A stretch of 64,000 nucleotides of DNA, from contig OY978525.1 of the NCBI GenBank assembly GCA_963854835.1, forward strand, positions 68,190,907 through 68,254,906, given 5' to 3'. How positions within the stretch are numbered: the stretch's first letter is position 1; each line of letters opens with the position of its first letter. Below, piece by piece: positions 39,177 through 50,930 of this stretch. The notes beneath the pieces were generated by a model that was not told the origin of the DNA, did not search any database, and worked only from the letters and a program-made list of their open reading frames with translations. Position numbers and translations under genes: made by a program. This DNA is from Megamerina dolium (lineage: Eukaryota > Arthropoda > Insecta > Diptera > Megamerinidae).

Positions 39177-40397
39177 CATATGTATGAATCCGACGATAAA
39201 GATTCAATTGATATATATTAAAATTGTATATGATAATTCCAAATTATATTTATACAAGAATATGCGAAATTCAGCATATGTAATACTTTAGTTACTTTTT
39301 AATAAGAAATTAATGAATATCAAAATTTTATCAATAATATTTAGGTAATAAGAATTAATTAAATTATCAAGGAACAAGATTTTTTATTAAAATTTGTTTA
39401 CAATAATTATTTCTTATCAAAATGTTAAGCTATTAGCTGAATTTCAATAAGGAAGCATCCCATATTTGCCTGCTACAAACAATCAACTCGATCATCTGTT
39501 CGATTTCAGTTGCTCTCATTTTTCGTTTTCTACGTATTTTACTACGTAAAATATATATGTACACATTCGTAGCAGAATTGTCTATTTTTCATTGATAGCT
39601 ACGCGATATCGGCAGCACAGCAATCATTGTTTGTCATTTTGCGCTTCTTCAGCAGCCAACACATCAAATTGTTCGTCTTTCATCGATTTCACTTGCATTG
39701 GCACACACACTCATCTACGCCTGCGTATTTGTTGTTGCTGTTGCTTCTTGAGGAAGAAAAATACTCATCAAATTTCTGTTTTTCTATTTTGTCTTCATAT
39801 ACAAATCAGATTCATACATGCATGATATACGCGTCGAATTTGTATGGCGAAATAGCTGACAAATCGTATGGGAAACACTAAAACAACCAGAGATTCTAGG
39901 TATATTCTTGAATAAAAGTTAGCTGTGCATTTGTTATAATAAACTTTAACGGCCTGACTTTTTCTAACTTTCACCGGTTCGATAACGCTAACAGGAAGCT
40001 GTAAAATATGTTATCTTTAGAACTAAAACAAAACAAAAATAACAAAGACATTTACGCGATAGAGAAACTGCTATATTGTAAGATAGTATCTGAACCACCC
40101 TGGCCACTCTAAAACTTACTGCACAAAATTGCCAGTATACGTGATGCGAACCGATTCACCATTTTTAATTAAGCTATTCAAGTGCTAAATGGAATACCCT
40201 CTGTCCAAATTATTTCACATCTTATGTCTATGCATATATGTAGCTATGTACAAATTACTTTGTAATAACGGTTACCTTTTTTTCTTCTGTCTATGCACAT
40301 ACCTATATACATATTGCTTTGTAATAACTGTTACTCCTTTCTATACAGTCTACTTTATGTATGTAGTGCATGCATACATAAGGAAGTTTGCGTTATA
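39177..40397. other. Unassigned stretch, no gene recognised
   Basis: AT-rich to 39450, then more mixed sequence to 40010 that could be a solo LTR (ending near TAATAAACTTTAACGG...GAAGCTGTAAAAT), which I could not confirm. An imperfect 63-bp tandem repeat lies at about 40226-40350 (GTCTATGCA...CTTTGTAATAAC(G/T)GTTAC, twice). Confidence 0.35.
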
Positions 40398-40401
40398 ATA
40401 T

Positions 40402-40816
40402 TGTTACGTTTTTATTTTGTGAACGTTTAATTCTACTCGAATCAACCTTGTTCGATCCCTGGATTCTATCAATAATAATTGAAACACTTATTTTGTACAA
40501 CTATAAACAGCAACAATTTTTTATTCAACTCTATTTACAATAACTCTTTAATGTACTTGCATCTTTTGCCTCTGATACTGTATCAATGTTTGCGCGATAT
40601 CTTTCGAAACTCTATTGATTGCATTTGCCAACAACTGGCCCTATTTATACTCTGTGGCAACATTCCAGAATCTTCCTTTATCGTAGTCGAGATTTTTCTC
40701 TTTCTTTCTCGTTAGCTTGATCTGGTTATCGACTATTTCTTTTTGTTGACAATTGTTTCGATGCTGCAATATTCGTGTCATTAGTGATAAGTAACCAACC
40801 ATCGATAGTCGCTACA
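40402..40816 (-). repeat. 3' LTR of gypsy family A copy 2, 415 bp
   Basis: Reads TGTAGCGAC...AACGTAACA on the minus strand. Matches 5491-5908. Confidence 0.88.
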
Positions 40817-41096
40817 CTGTCCTTCTCTTAACCTTGTTCGTCCCGAACATGAGTCTATACTTCCTCCAGATATGGCGCAAGTCGCTCCAAGTACACTACT
40901 TTAAACTTTGCTCTTTCATTTCAGGAACGTTGAATAGAATACACTACGTCATTTATCTTTGCTATAATCTCATATGGTCCTTCCCAATGAGTTTGTAATT
41001 TAGGGGACATGCCTTTCTTTCGTTGTGGATTATGAAGCATTACAAGCTCTCCTTCATAGAATCCTTTTGAATTTGCTTTCAAGTTATACCTGGCCT

Positions 41097-42221
41097 TCAT
41101 TGCATCGAATTGATGAATTGATGTACTTCACCCAACTGTTCCCGCTTTTCGCCAGTGTTGTTACCTTCGGCTGATCTCGTTGGTGTTGCGACTCCAAATT
41201 TTAAATCCGCTGGCAGTCTTAACTCGTTTCCAAAAATTGCCATTGCTGTTGTAGTGGCAGTCATATTAGGTTGTGCGCATGGACATGCCACGAGGAACAT
41301 TGGTATATGCAAATTCCAGTCTTTTTGGTATTTATCTACGACCTTTCTCAGATATTCCTACAAGGTATGGTTGAACCGTTCTACCATGTCATCAGATTGT
41401 GGATGCAAAGGTGTTGTACGAGTTTTGTGTATACCCAAAATACGGCACATTGCTTGGAATACAACTGATATGAAATTTCGACCCTGGTCTGAGTGTAACT
41501 CCATCGGTACACCAAAACAAGTAACCCATTGGTTAACGAATTCATCCGCAACTGTACTAGTTTCTTGATTTGGAATGGGGTATACTTCAGGCCATTTACT
41601 GAAGTTATCTATGACCTCCAGATGATACTTGTTCCCTGCGTTGCTTGTTGGAAATGGTCCAGCTATCTCCATAGCAATTCTCTCAAATGGAGCACCCACA
41701 GTGTATTGATGCATCTTACCTCGACTTTTCTTAGTGGGACCTTTGGATATTGTACATTGCTTATACTTCCGAATTCAATCAGCGACATGGCCATGGCATC
41801 CAAGCCAATAAAATTGTTTCTTTTTTTCTCGACGGTTTTGGTTATGCAAAATGCCCTCCACTGGAAGGATTGTGATACTCAGCTATCACTTCGTGTATTC
41901 TTGCCTTGGGTACTACTAGAAAATATTAGTGATTTTTTCATCTTCACTTTTCCATGCTCGGTATAGAAATCCATTTCTCAAGTGCAACCTTTGCAACTGC
42001 GCTCAGTATCCCTTTGCTATTGGATTCTCATTAGCCATTTCTTTCCAATCTGGACGTACACCCTGCTCCTTGTATTCCATAATCTTTTCGAGATCTGGGT
42101 CATTCCGCTGATCTTCTTGCACTCGTTCGGTGGTCCATGACTTCTCCTGCAATATATTGGTAAGTCGTATGTCGACAATGTGCTCCTTGCTTTCCAATCG
42201 AGAACAATGTTTACATTCCAT
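41097..42221 (-). pseudogene. gypsy family A copy 2 integrase
   Basis: The core frame 41714-41358 is open and has all three catalytic positions: D in LEVIDNFSKWPEVYP, D in LHSDQGRNFISVVF and E in DMVERFNHTL. The part before it (42221-42003) matches 4302-4500 in copy 1; the HHCC domain between is frameshifted. The C-terminal part (41312-41097, AMAIFGNELRLPADLKFG) is in another frame. This copy keeps the glutamate that copy 1 lost. Confidence 0.82.
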
Positions 42222-42418
42222 TTTGCAAGGAGGATGAGATGGAACATCCGTGTTACCATATCCTCATTTACGATGCTCGATTTTAAATTGCAATAACCAT
42301 CTTAGCGCTGACTGACCGAACAAGTATTTATAGAAGTACTTTTCATATTCCAGCATAGCAAGCAACTCTCTTCGAGTGACTCAGTAGTATAATCTGGCTT
42401 CTACAGGATTTTACTGTA

Positions 42419-43689
42419 TTATGCTATTACTTTTTCTTGTCCATCTATGATCCGAGAGTGCACATATCTTATTCCATAGCCACTTGCATCTGTGTCCAAC
42501 ACAAACTTTCGACCAGGTACTGAATACGCGAATACTGGTGCTAACCTAAGTCTTTCTTTTAGCTGTTGTAATGCTTTCTGTTGTTCCTCGCCCCACATAA
42601 ATGTTATGTTCCTTCTTGGTAACTCATGCAAACTGCTGGCGATGTTTGCAAATCCAGGAATAAATCGTCTATAGTAGGCACACAAAGCTAAGAAGCTTCT
42701 TAACTCTTGAAGATTCGACGAAATATGCCATTCTTGTACTACTGCTACCTTCTCCTCATCTGAAGAGTTAACACTTTTTCGGATTCAGTTTAAGCTCTGC
42801 TGATCGTATACGCTCAAATACTTCTTTCAACTTTTCCAGGTGGTCGTTAAAATCTTTTCCCATCACGATAACGTCATCGAGGTAGACCAAGCACGTTTTC
42901 CAGTGTAGTCCTCTGAGTTCGCGCTCCATCAAACGTTCGAAAGTAGCTTGCGCATTGCATAAGCCAAATGGCATCACTGTAAATTGCTATAGACCATCGC
43001 CAACACTGAAATCTATTTTCTCTTTGTCCTCCTTACCAAGTTCCACTCGCCAGTAGCCACTTTGCAGGTCAAAAGTTTAGAAGCACTTTGCACCAGTTAG
43101 CGTGTCCAGAGTGTCATAGATTCTTGCAGTGGATAGTTCTTTTTTTTCGTGATATCATTCAGCTTTCTGTAATCCACACAGAATCGAGTACTTTCATCCT
43201 TCTTCTTTACCAGTACAACTGGTGAACTCCATAGACTCGCTGATGGTCGGTAATCAGCTTAACGACTTCATCTTTTTTGCCCAATGGAACTCGTCGTGGT
43301 GTTTGACGAATTGGTCTAGAATCACCGGTGTCAATGTGATGCTTCACGATGGTTGTTCGTCCTCCAGTTTTTCCATTTGAAGAAAAGATTGAACTGTACT
43401 TCTCCAATATTTGTAAAGCCATCTGTGCTTTTGATTCCGCTCTAACAGTTGCTGATCTTCCAATTTTCATCGACGAACCCTTTTCGCAGTCTACTATGGC
43501 AGTAACTTTCTGGCAATGGCCAATCCCCATTCCTTTCTTCACAACTGTAGATGTATTAGTTAGATTTAATATTCGCACCGGTACCATTCCATTTTCTTTA
43601 GGTTCCACTAATGCCCTACCAAGTAACTCGACATTTGCATAACGTAGTGTCCGTTGATTTAAGTCTAACTTAAATCCATGGTCAATCAT
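42419..43689 (-). pseudogene. gypsy family A copy 2 reverse transcriptase / RNase H
   Basis: 43689-43207 holds the protease-RT linker and RT start (HHIDTGDSRPIRQTPRRVP). 42977-42768 holds the palm with MMPFGLCNAQATFERLME and the intact catalytic motif YLDDVIV. 42685-42419 holds the connection and RNase H start (AYYRRFIPGFANIASSLHEL, VLDTDASGYGI). The fingers between 43207 and 42977 are readable only with shifts. The RT copies element RNA to DNA in cytoplasmic particles; this copy cannot, because the frames are broken. Confidence 0.82.
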
Positions 43690-43778
43690 AAAATCAACAC
43701 CAATTATTACGTCATCGGTGATGTCGGCGATAATGAATTCATGTGCCCACGTGCAATTTCCAATAGATACTCGTTTCT

Positions 43779-43988
43779 TTATCTTACCCAGAATTTGTGC
43801 ATCCTCACCCGTTGCAATTTTATTCCCATTAAAGGCTCAAACCTCTTTACCAAATCGCTCTTGAATATAGAATGTGATGCACCAGTATCCAGGGTTAACA
43901 TGAACTCCATATTGTCCAATTTACCATCAATAGTCAAGCTGCTTGGCACACGATGTAGTTGTGAAATGTGAATGATGGGGCAACTCAC
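43779..43988 (-). pseudogene. gypsy family A copy 2 aspartic protease fragment
   Basis: The frame reads LDNMEFMLTLDTGASHSIFKSDLVKRF, with the D-T-G-A active site. The protease would mature the gag-pol polyprotein. Its C-terminal half continues at 43689 in another frame (MIDHGFKLDLNQRTLRY). Confidence 0.8.
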
Positions 43989-44069
43989 GGTTGGGGTCAG
44001 TTCACCCGCAGCTGAACTGACTCAATTTAGTTTAGCGATTGATTTGTGTTAGTGGAGCGATCGCTGTCC

Positions 44070-44970
44070 CCCTTATTCTCCTTTTTTTGTCTTCCTGGAT
44101 TCATACGTCAAGGTGCTACTAACTGTTTCCGCATATGTACTCCTTGGTGAAATGAATAGGGCGCGCTTAGTCTCTCTGTCGCGTATACCTTCTATGAATG
44201 CCTTTATTTTTATTTTCTCTATGAATTCTTCTGAATTACCAGAGAACGCAAAATAACATAAGAGCTCAATATCGGAAGCGAAATCTTGAAGGCTTTCATT
44301 ACTACGGTGCACACGCGATCTTAATTGCGCTCGATGCAATTGAGGTTTATATTCATTTCCATATTTCTGCTGGAGTGTGTCCATCAGTGACTGATAGCTA
44401 TCATGATCTTTCTCTTTAACCGCCTGTAACACTTCGGAAGCATTACCTTTTAATGCGACTACTAAAGCAGCAGTCTTGTGACTATCGTCCTATTGAAGCT
44501 ATTGTGTCGAACTGAAGCTTGAAGATGTTGAAAGTCGTGATACTTGATTCTATAATCTCTGCTGTAGATGGTACGTTTATTTCTAGTTGATCGAGTTCGT
44601 GCTCTAATTTATTGAATTTATCTTCCCTGTTGTCGACATGTTCCTTCAGCTTATCATCCAGCTCATCTACGTGAGTTTGTTATTAAAGGAACTAGAAATT
44701 TCCTGAAATCTGAGTTCCATTCCTTTTTGTAGATTTTCGATGACGTGTTCTTGGCGAGACGAACCTTATTGAATTTCCATTCGCAATTCAGTCGAATGTT
44801 GTTGAAACTTAGAATCAATTTTTTTTTTGGAATGCTCCCTTAGCGTTTTCTTTGCGAGATGCATTTTTTTGTAGCTGTTGTTGCATCATGGTTTTCATAA
44901 ATTCCATGAATAGACCACTCGAATCTATTTTGCTCTCCTCCTTAGCCTGTACAACTGCATGTATCTCGGT
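44070..44970 (-). pseudogene. gypsy family A copy 2 gag remnant
   Basis: 44432-44073 matches the capsid region seen at 62391-62639 (MLQAVKEKDHDSYQSLMDTLQQKYGN...). Upstream, the coiled-coil-like and E/H-rich segments seen in copy 1 are recognisable to 44970, where the frame meets the 5' LTR. Several frame breaks. Confidence 0.72.
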
Positions 44971-44976
44971 TTCCTC

Positions 44977-45352
44977 TGTCAATAATAATTGCAATATTTA
45001 TTTTGTACAACTAAGTATATACAGCAACAATTAATTTAATCAACTCTATTAACAATCAACTATTTAGAATAACTCTTTAATGCACTTGCAACTTTTGCCT
45101 CTGATCCGTATCCTTGTTTGCGCGATCAGTTTCGGAATTCAATTGATTGCATTTGTCGACAACTGGCCTTATTTATACTCTGTGGCTACACTCCAGAATC
45201 TTCCTTTATCGTAGTCGATATTCTTCTCTTTCTTTCTCGTTGGCTTGTTTTGGTTATCGCCTATTTCTTTTTGTTGACAATTGTTTCGATGCTGCAACAT
45301 TCGTGTCATTCACAATTAGTAATGAGTAACCAATCATCGATACTCGTTGAAA
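44977..45352 (-). repeat. 5' LTR of gypsy family A copy 2, 3' part deleted
   Basis: Matches 40450-40816. About 40 bp that end the LTR (AACGCTCACAA...AACGTAACA) are gone, and the remaining LTR runs straight into gag sequence at 44976. Confidence 0.8.
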
Positions 45353-45467
45353 TATTAGCACAGTAAGTTTCAGTACACCTTGACTAGCAATAAACTGATC
45401 GGATCGTCCGCCTTTAAACAATTTCAGGTGTGCAATACGTAAAATGCGCAGGTGGAAATAAAACTAT

Positions 45468-45480
45468 AAACTGCGCTTTA
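45468..45480. repeat. Target-site duplication of SINE 45481-45843 (left)
   Basis: AAACTGCGCTTTA is identical to 45844-45856. Confidence 0.9.
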
Positions 45481-45843
45481 AAAATGAAAATAAATATGTG
45501 GCACTTAAGCCCCGAAGGGCACTTTGGGCGAACTTCTCCTCCCTTACTGTTGTGAGTGTTAAATTTTGGACAGCATTGGAAGGGGCCTACTTATTTAGGC
45601 CAGTCGGAGCGGCAGAACTCTTGCGACAGCACTTTTCTAAGTTTGTCACAGAGTTTAGAGAAGTTTTAGAAAATTTTCCGTGGCAAATTGCTACTGCCGG
45701 AAGAATTTCCAATTGCTTGCCGACAGGTGGGTACCGTTCGAAAAAAAAATATTTTTCGATATTAAATTTGTTATGCTTCGCGGATTGAACCCACGACCTA
45801 CAGATCAGAAGGCCAGCACACTAACCACTTGCTATTGCACCCC
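45481..45843 (-). mobile_element. tRNA-derived SINE, subfamily with AGTGCCACATATTTATTT end
   Basis: The minus strand starts GGGGTGCAATAGCAAGTGG (A-box region) with the B box GGTTCAATCC near 45782-45793. It ends in GGGGCTTAAGTGCCACATATTTATTTTC. A perfect 13-bp duplication AAACTGCGCTTTA lies at 45468-45480 and 45844-45856. It is inserted in ORF1 of the LINE at 45357-50930. Confidence 0.88.
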
Positions 45844-45856
45844 AAACTGCGCTTTA
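45844..45856. repeat. Target-site duplication of SINE 45481-45843 (right)
   Basis: AAACTGCGCTTTA is identical to 45468-45480. Confidence 0.9.
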
Positions 45857-46391
45857 TGTGACGAAAATTATACAGTCAATGTTGCATCGTATACCAACCA
45901 TTCCTCATAGAACATTTCCCTCAATTAAGGGAAAACCATCAACAATATCTCAAAGTAACGTATTTAGGAATGCTCCACATAACTCAAATATTAATACATA
46001 CTTCTAGATCTAGTACTTGCATCCAAAGCACCTCAAACAAATACTGTAATCTCCCAAGCATATGAATCTGGAAACATAATAACCAGATCGAATGATTCCT
46101 AAATAGCGGAATGGAAAAGCAATCTGCGATCAAGTTTAAGCCTTGTTAAATATTATAACAATTCGAATAACAAAAATTAATGGTCAACATCGATGAATTA
46201 AAGATTGTAATATGGAATACAAACGGTCTTATCAAGCAAATACCTGAACACACGACAACCAAATATTAATTGTATTAACTGTAATTAATCCATACAAATG
46301 CAGGTAACAAGTATAATAATTGAAAGTATGTGCGGTCCCTTAACAGTTACAACTATTTATTGTACACCGAAATGTAATAATATAGCTCAAG

Positions 46392-46518
46392 ACTACTTAC
46401 CACTTTTAAAAACCCTTGGTAATAGGTGGTGATTTTAATGCCAAAAATCAGATAGACTACTTACCACTTTTAAAAACCCTTGGTAATAAGTGGTGATTTT
46501 AATGCCAAAAATCAGATA
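46392..46518 (+). repeat. 62-64-bp tandem duplication inside a LINE endonuclease
   Basis: GACTACTTACCACTTTTAAAAACCC...GCCAAAAATCAGATA occurs twice without a spacer, with one substitution (TAATAGG / TAATAAG). It duplicates the endonuclease G-D-F-N-A-K motif. Confidence 0.9.
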
Positions 46519-46989
46519 TGGGGCCCTCGAATGACCAATATCAAAGGCAAAAGATGCAGCTATAATCCCAAATAAATCTTTCCTCAGCACAGGCCAAGTC
46601 TTTTTTTTTTTAATACTATGAATTTATTGAATCTTTCTACTATTCCGAGAAACTCACAATAAGTATTCAAATTTTACAAACTAACTTAAAATTATGTGAT
46701 ATTCCCTACGTTCCATCACAATTTGTTGAGTCGAGAGGTTTAGAAATTTCACAGCGTATTCAATGTGTCTTTTCTTTTTAATCGTCGATTGCTTGTGCTC
46801 AGCAACAATTGCCTAGCAAGAGGATTCCGATAGTTGTGTAATTTTTTAATGTAGCTTCTGCAGGACTTTGCAACTTCCTCAGAAATTGTGGGTACATTCA
46901 AATCTCGATGAATGTTAACGTTCTTCATATACCAAGGCGCGTTTACAATAATTCGCAGGCACTTTGATTATATTCGCTGCAATTATTCG

Positions 46990-49051
46990 ATGTTTGAGGG
47001 AGATGCGGTGCCCCATAACTGAATGCCATAAGTCCAGATTGGCTTCAGGATTGCTTTATATAATAGCACTTTGTATTCGAGATTCAACTTTGAGCTTTTG
47101 GGTAACAGCCACCATAACTGATCCATTTTAGCTTGATCTGAGTTTTCTTTGCCTCTATGTGATTGTTCCAGGTCAGCCTTCTATCGAGGTGAATACCTAA
47201 CTACTTTGTTGAGGAACATTGTGGAACTGATTGGCCGTTTATTTTAAGTGGGGGACATGCCTTAGAGTGAAGGTTACATGTACGTTCTATGATTCATTGA
47301 CTTTTATGCGCCATTTTGTTAACCAGATTTCGAGAAAGTCGGTATGAGTCTGCTGGAGTTTAGAAGCTTCTATGGGGTTAGAGCGAGAGCACAATATTGC
47401 TGTATCATCAGCAAAGGTCAATATAAATGTATAGTTATTATAGTTATTATAAGGCCATCGTACCATACTTTATCGAAAGCTTGAGCGATATCAAGAAAGA
47501 CAGCTGTCAGTTGATAAAGATTAATACATGGAGTTATATTCATGACTAATAGCTTTTCAAATACTTTGGAGAGGAGAGGCAGGAGGCTGATAGGTCTGTA
47601 CGATGCAACTTTTGTAGGGTCTTTTCCTGGTGTTGCTATTATAATTATTTTTAAAATTTTCCACTATTTGGGATTGTGTTTAATACGAAGGATAGCATTG
47701 AAAATGTGCATGAGATGAATTACTGAAGCTGGAGGTAGCTCTTTTATCATTTTCCCGGTGATATTATATGCACCAGGTGATTTTTGGGTTTAAATCTTTG
47801 TAAATTGGTTGGAATATGTCCTTCTTTTTAATTTTGAGCGTTATTGAGCAAGGTTGATGAGTTAATTTTGGTGGTGAGGACTGTGGATTGTGTGTAAACA
47901 CACTTGTGGTTTAGAAAAGCCAAACCCTTCTCATAGTTGCTTCTAGCACAATAACCGTCACTCAACCGATTTTTGCTGATTTCCACAAAGAGACTACGCT
48001 TCACCAGGTGTTAATTTGGCTATGTGATCTTCCAACTCTTTGCTGTTTTTATTTTTTAGGGCTTGCTTTAACTTTCGAGTGCAGTGCTGTAGCTGTGTTT
48101 TCATATTCTTGCCATTGCCTTCGGAGTCTTCTTTTATGTCTTACTAGCAATTCAATGTCGGCTGGTGTGTATGGGCTATAGTTTGATTGCTTGCATACCC
48201 TTGTGCAGGTGACTGAGTTGACAGCTAATGAGAGCAACTGGTTGAATTTTTCGAGTGCTGAGTCTACATCTTGTCCATTTCTTAATATAGTACTTAGAGG
48301 AAGATGGAAATTTACATGTTTTTTATATTTCAACAATTTTTAACGTAATTAGCTTGGGGGGTTGATTTTATTTATATTCCGTGATTTTATAGATATTCCG
48401 TGGGTGAGTAATCAGATGAGAGTTCATAATTACACTCTGTGGAAATATTTCCCATCTGCCAACCTTTAGCGACTCCAAAGTCTATGAGATCGGGTATTTT
48501 CCTCTTGTCCGTCGGCCAATATGTCGGTTGACCATTTGAGATTCATCGTAACCGTGGTTAGTAATGATTGAGCATAGTCTTCTGCCTTTTGGAGTTATTA
48601 AGCGGGAGCCCCAATGAGTGTGTTTGGCGTTAAAATCGCCAGCAACCAAGAATTTGTTACCAAGAGTTGACAAAAATTCTTTATATAGCTGTTCGGTAAT
48701 ACTGTATCTTGGGGGACAGTATATCGCAGATAGTACTAACTTAGAGATGTACTTTTCCAGGCATATAGATGTTGCATGCACGTAGACTCTACTGAAATCT
48801 TCGAGAACATGATATTTTATTCTGCTCTTTATCAATATGGCAGTTCCTCCGCGTACACCACAAATCATCCGCATGGGATGATTTGTGGTGTACAGTTTGT
48901 AATGTGGTATTCGGTAACAAATTTTGTCAGTGAAATGGATCTCAGATATCATCATTATGTCGATCTGGTTGGATTCAAGGAATTGAATTAGCTCCAAACG
49001 GTGCTGGCTTAAGCCGTTGGCGTTCCAGTGGCATATCTTGAGACGACTCAT
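46990..49051 (-). pseudogene. Jockey ORF2: endonuclease (open) and deleted reverse transcriptase
   Basis: The endonuclease frame (49051-48482, 189 residues) starts MSRLKICHWNANGL. It has the catalytic E in MMISEIHF, YCPPRY, and the D/N pair in VAGDFNAKHTHWGS; the later S-D-H motif is lost. A linker frame (48336-48049) follows. RT pieces include SYRPISLLPLLSKVFEKLLV (about 47620-47560), VFLDIAQAFDKVWYDG (about 47507-47460) and TFADDTAILCSRSNP (about 47425-47380), with the C-terminal part to 46990. The deletion is between the last two blocks. Confidence 0.8.
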
Positions 49052-49302
49052 GGTCTGGATAGCAATGTTTGGAGTAACATGGATTGATTTTTCATCATTT
49101 CTTGCATCATTGTTTGCATGGATTTCATGAATTGGTTCATGTTCTTGATTAGTGTTTGAAGCAAATGTTCAAGGGTATTTGGCTGCTGGGTGGGCAGCGA
49201 GCGCTTCTGCTCATTATTTACATTGCTTTGTTGGTGTGGGTTTTGTTATAAAAGACTAGCGTATGAATTGGTTTGATTCTTGTTTGTGATTGCAAAAAAG
49301 AA

Positions 49303-50545
49303 TTATGTTGCATCAAGATTTTGTCTCTGACTTGAGTTGGCTATCTGAGTTTGCTCAACTGGTTTTAGGGGTTGATTGCTAGAGGGGAAATTTAGCTTTA
49401 GGGTTGTATATACGGGGCAACCTCTATAATTTACGGTGTGATTGCCTCCACAATTACTGCATTTTTTCATGCTAGCATCGCCTTTAGACTTTGGGCATAT
49501 GTTTGATTTATGAACAACTCCAGAAATCACACAAACAGCTGGCAGGGTACAATATGTCTTAGTATGTCCATACTCTTGGCAGTTGCTGCACTGAGGAGGT
49601 CCAGTTCTCTTATGAGGTTCTTTGATTGTGATTTTGAGATGCAATAAATATCGAATTTTATATATGGGGTGGACTTCACCTTTTTTAGGGTTTTTGTTTC
49701 AGGTTGAAGTTCAATGCGATATAACGGTTGAGGTATATTGCTCTTGTTGAGAATGTTGAATATGGTTTTGGCTTGAAACCCTTCTTCCTGAAGGGCGAGT
49801 TTGATTTCGTTAATATCAACGTTTGGTTCGACGCCTTTGAGTACAACGATTAAGTAGTAATTCTTTTTTCCAGCATCAAATTCTGCAATTACTTGCGATA
49901 ATGAGTTTCGTTATAGATTTGCACTTTCGTTTCTTCAATTTGGCCTTTGCGAATAAGAACAACGTGGAAATTCTTTGGTCCTGTGAGGCTTGTTATTCTG
50001 GAAATCAGCTTATCTGAGTTGCGTTCTCTTAAGAAAATGGGTGGGGGTTTGACATTTTTCTTGGCGATAATATTTTTGTCACTTTCATCACTTGAAAGCA
50101 GTGCGTATCTATTTTCCGAACTACTAGTGGTAGTGTTTTGCTTCTGAATTTTTATTGAATTCGTTTGTTTTGAACCGTTATTTGTTTGCTTTGATGTTGT
50201 AGCTATTGGTGTCACAGCAGGAGAAGCGCACTGTACACTCCACGGTATAGAGGGAGATAGTACATCAAGAGAGAATATATTATTTTTTTACATGTATTTG
50301 ATGGGAATGGACATGACTTTGTTGTTGCCAAATTTGATGTAGTGAGGAATATTAGCGGTCAAAAGATTTGCTCTGTTATTTTCACTTGTGCAGTGAGTAT
50401 CAACTAATTTTTTTGATAATGCACTTACTGGCCGGGTTTGCGGTGGTGACTGCAAATTATAATTTACACACACATTAACAGGCGATTGCCTTTGCCGGAG
50501 AGGAGAGCGCCGAACACTCATATTACGAACAAAATCTACTTGCAA
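49303..50545 (-). pseudogene. Jockey ORF1 (gag-like) remnant
   Basis: The start (50545, MQVDFVRNMSVRRSP) is followed by the Q/T/S-rich middle (50215-49889: ...ENRYALLSSDESDKN, PPPIFLRERN) and the knuckle region (49644-49303): CSNCQEYGHTKTYC is intact, CVISGVVHKSNIC has lost its second cysteine, and CSNCGGNHTVNYRGC is intact. ORF1 proteins bind element RNA. Frames are shifted near 50220 and 49860. Confidence 0.8.
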
Positions 50546-50771
50546 ACTATGTTATTTTTTTATCTTTGATTTTATTTTTCTTTTTTACTCATCTGTATGC
50601 CCAATAAATTGAACAATAACACAGAAATAACTGGTTGCTTTTATTTAGCGTCTTTTCGCAATTTAATAGATTTTTCAAACTATAGCCAATTATTTATCTG
50701 ACTCTTTCAAGGGAGAGATCCAAAACACGTCCATTTTCTTGGTGATTCTCACATACAGACACAGGCCAAGT

Positions 50772-50930
50772 GACAAAAAAAAGCGCTAGATTTAATTGAT
50801 TTGTTAATATACAAATTTTAAAGAAAAAGATATGGCATATAAAATCCTTACTGGACATATCCTCAGACCACTCTCCAATTATAGTAATTTAGAACACAAC
50901 ACCTTCTTCAATAAACATATATACAATAAC
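50772..50930 (+). pseudogene. Host LINE endonuclease, right part after nested Jockey
   Basis: KALDLIDLLIYKF and then SSDHSPIIV (about 50855-50885), the closing S-D-H-x-P motif of LINE endonucleases, continue the frame broken at 46599. Confidence 0.65.

Larger units (their letters stand above)
40402..45352 (-). mobile_element. Ty3/gypsy family A copy 2, most complete copy
   Basis: Minus-strand order: 5' LTR (45352-44977), gag (44970-44070), protease (43988-43779), RT (43689-42768), RNase H (42685-42419), integrase (42221-41097), purine tract (40830-40817) and 3' LTR (40816-40402). A 4-bp ATAT duplication flanks it (40398-40401, 45353-45356). The 5' LTR is fused directly to gag; its 3' part, the PBS and the gag start are deleted. 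Frames are broken in many places. Confidence 0.88.
45357..46599 (+). pseudogene. Jockey/I-type LINE: ORF1 knuckle end and endonuclease start
   Basis: CTLTSNKLIGSSAFKQFQ (45381-45430) and CALCDENYTVNVASYTNHSS (45851-45908) are the two sides of a Jockey-type ORF1 knuckle region split by a SINE. ORF2 begins near 46172 (MVNIDELKIVIWNTNGL, the usual endonuclease start) and reaches VVILMPKIRYG/GDFNAKNQIWGP at 46430-46525, which includes a 62-bp tandem duplication. The endonuclease is split at 46599 by the nested Jockey element and continues at 50772. Confidence 0.72.
46600..50759 (-). mobile_element. Jockey-type LINE, 4.16 kb, nested, both ends present, RT palm deleted
   Basis: A 12-bp duplication CACAGGCCAAGT lies at 46588-46599 and 50760-50771. 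A T-run at 46601-46611 is the poly(A) tail on the minus strand. ORF1 (50545-49303) and ORF2 endonuclease (49051-48482) are recognisable. RT has fingers and motif A (47800-47460) joined to FADD (about 47430-47400), so the palm between is deleted. The related fragment at 11290-13025 retains part of what is missing here. Confidence 0.88.

Noticed and set aside
39592..39881. Two short plus-strand open frames, Ser/His/Leu-rich
   Set aside because: No domain or splice support; low-complexity composition.
40226..40350. Possible CRISPR-like or satellite array
   Set aside because: Only two imperfect 63-bp units, no spacers, and a eukaryotic context.
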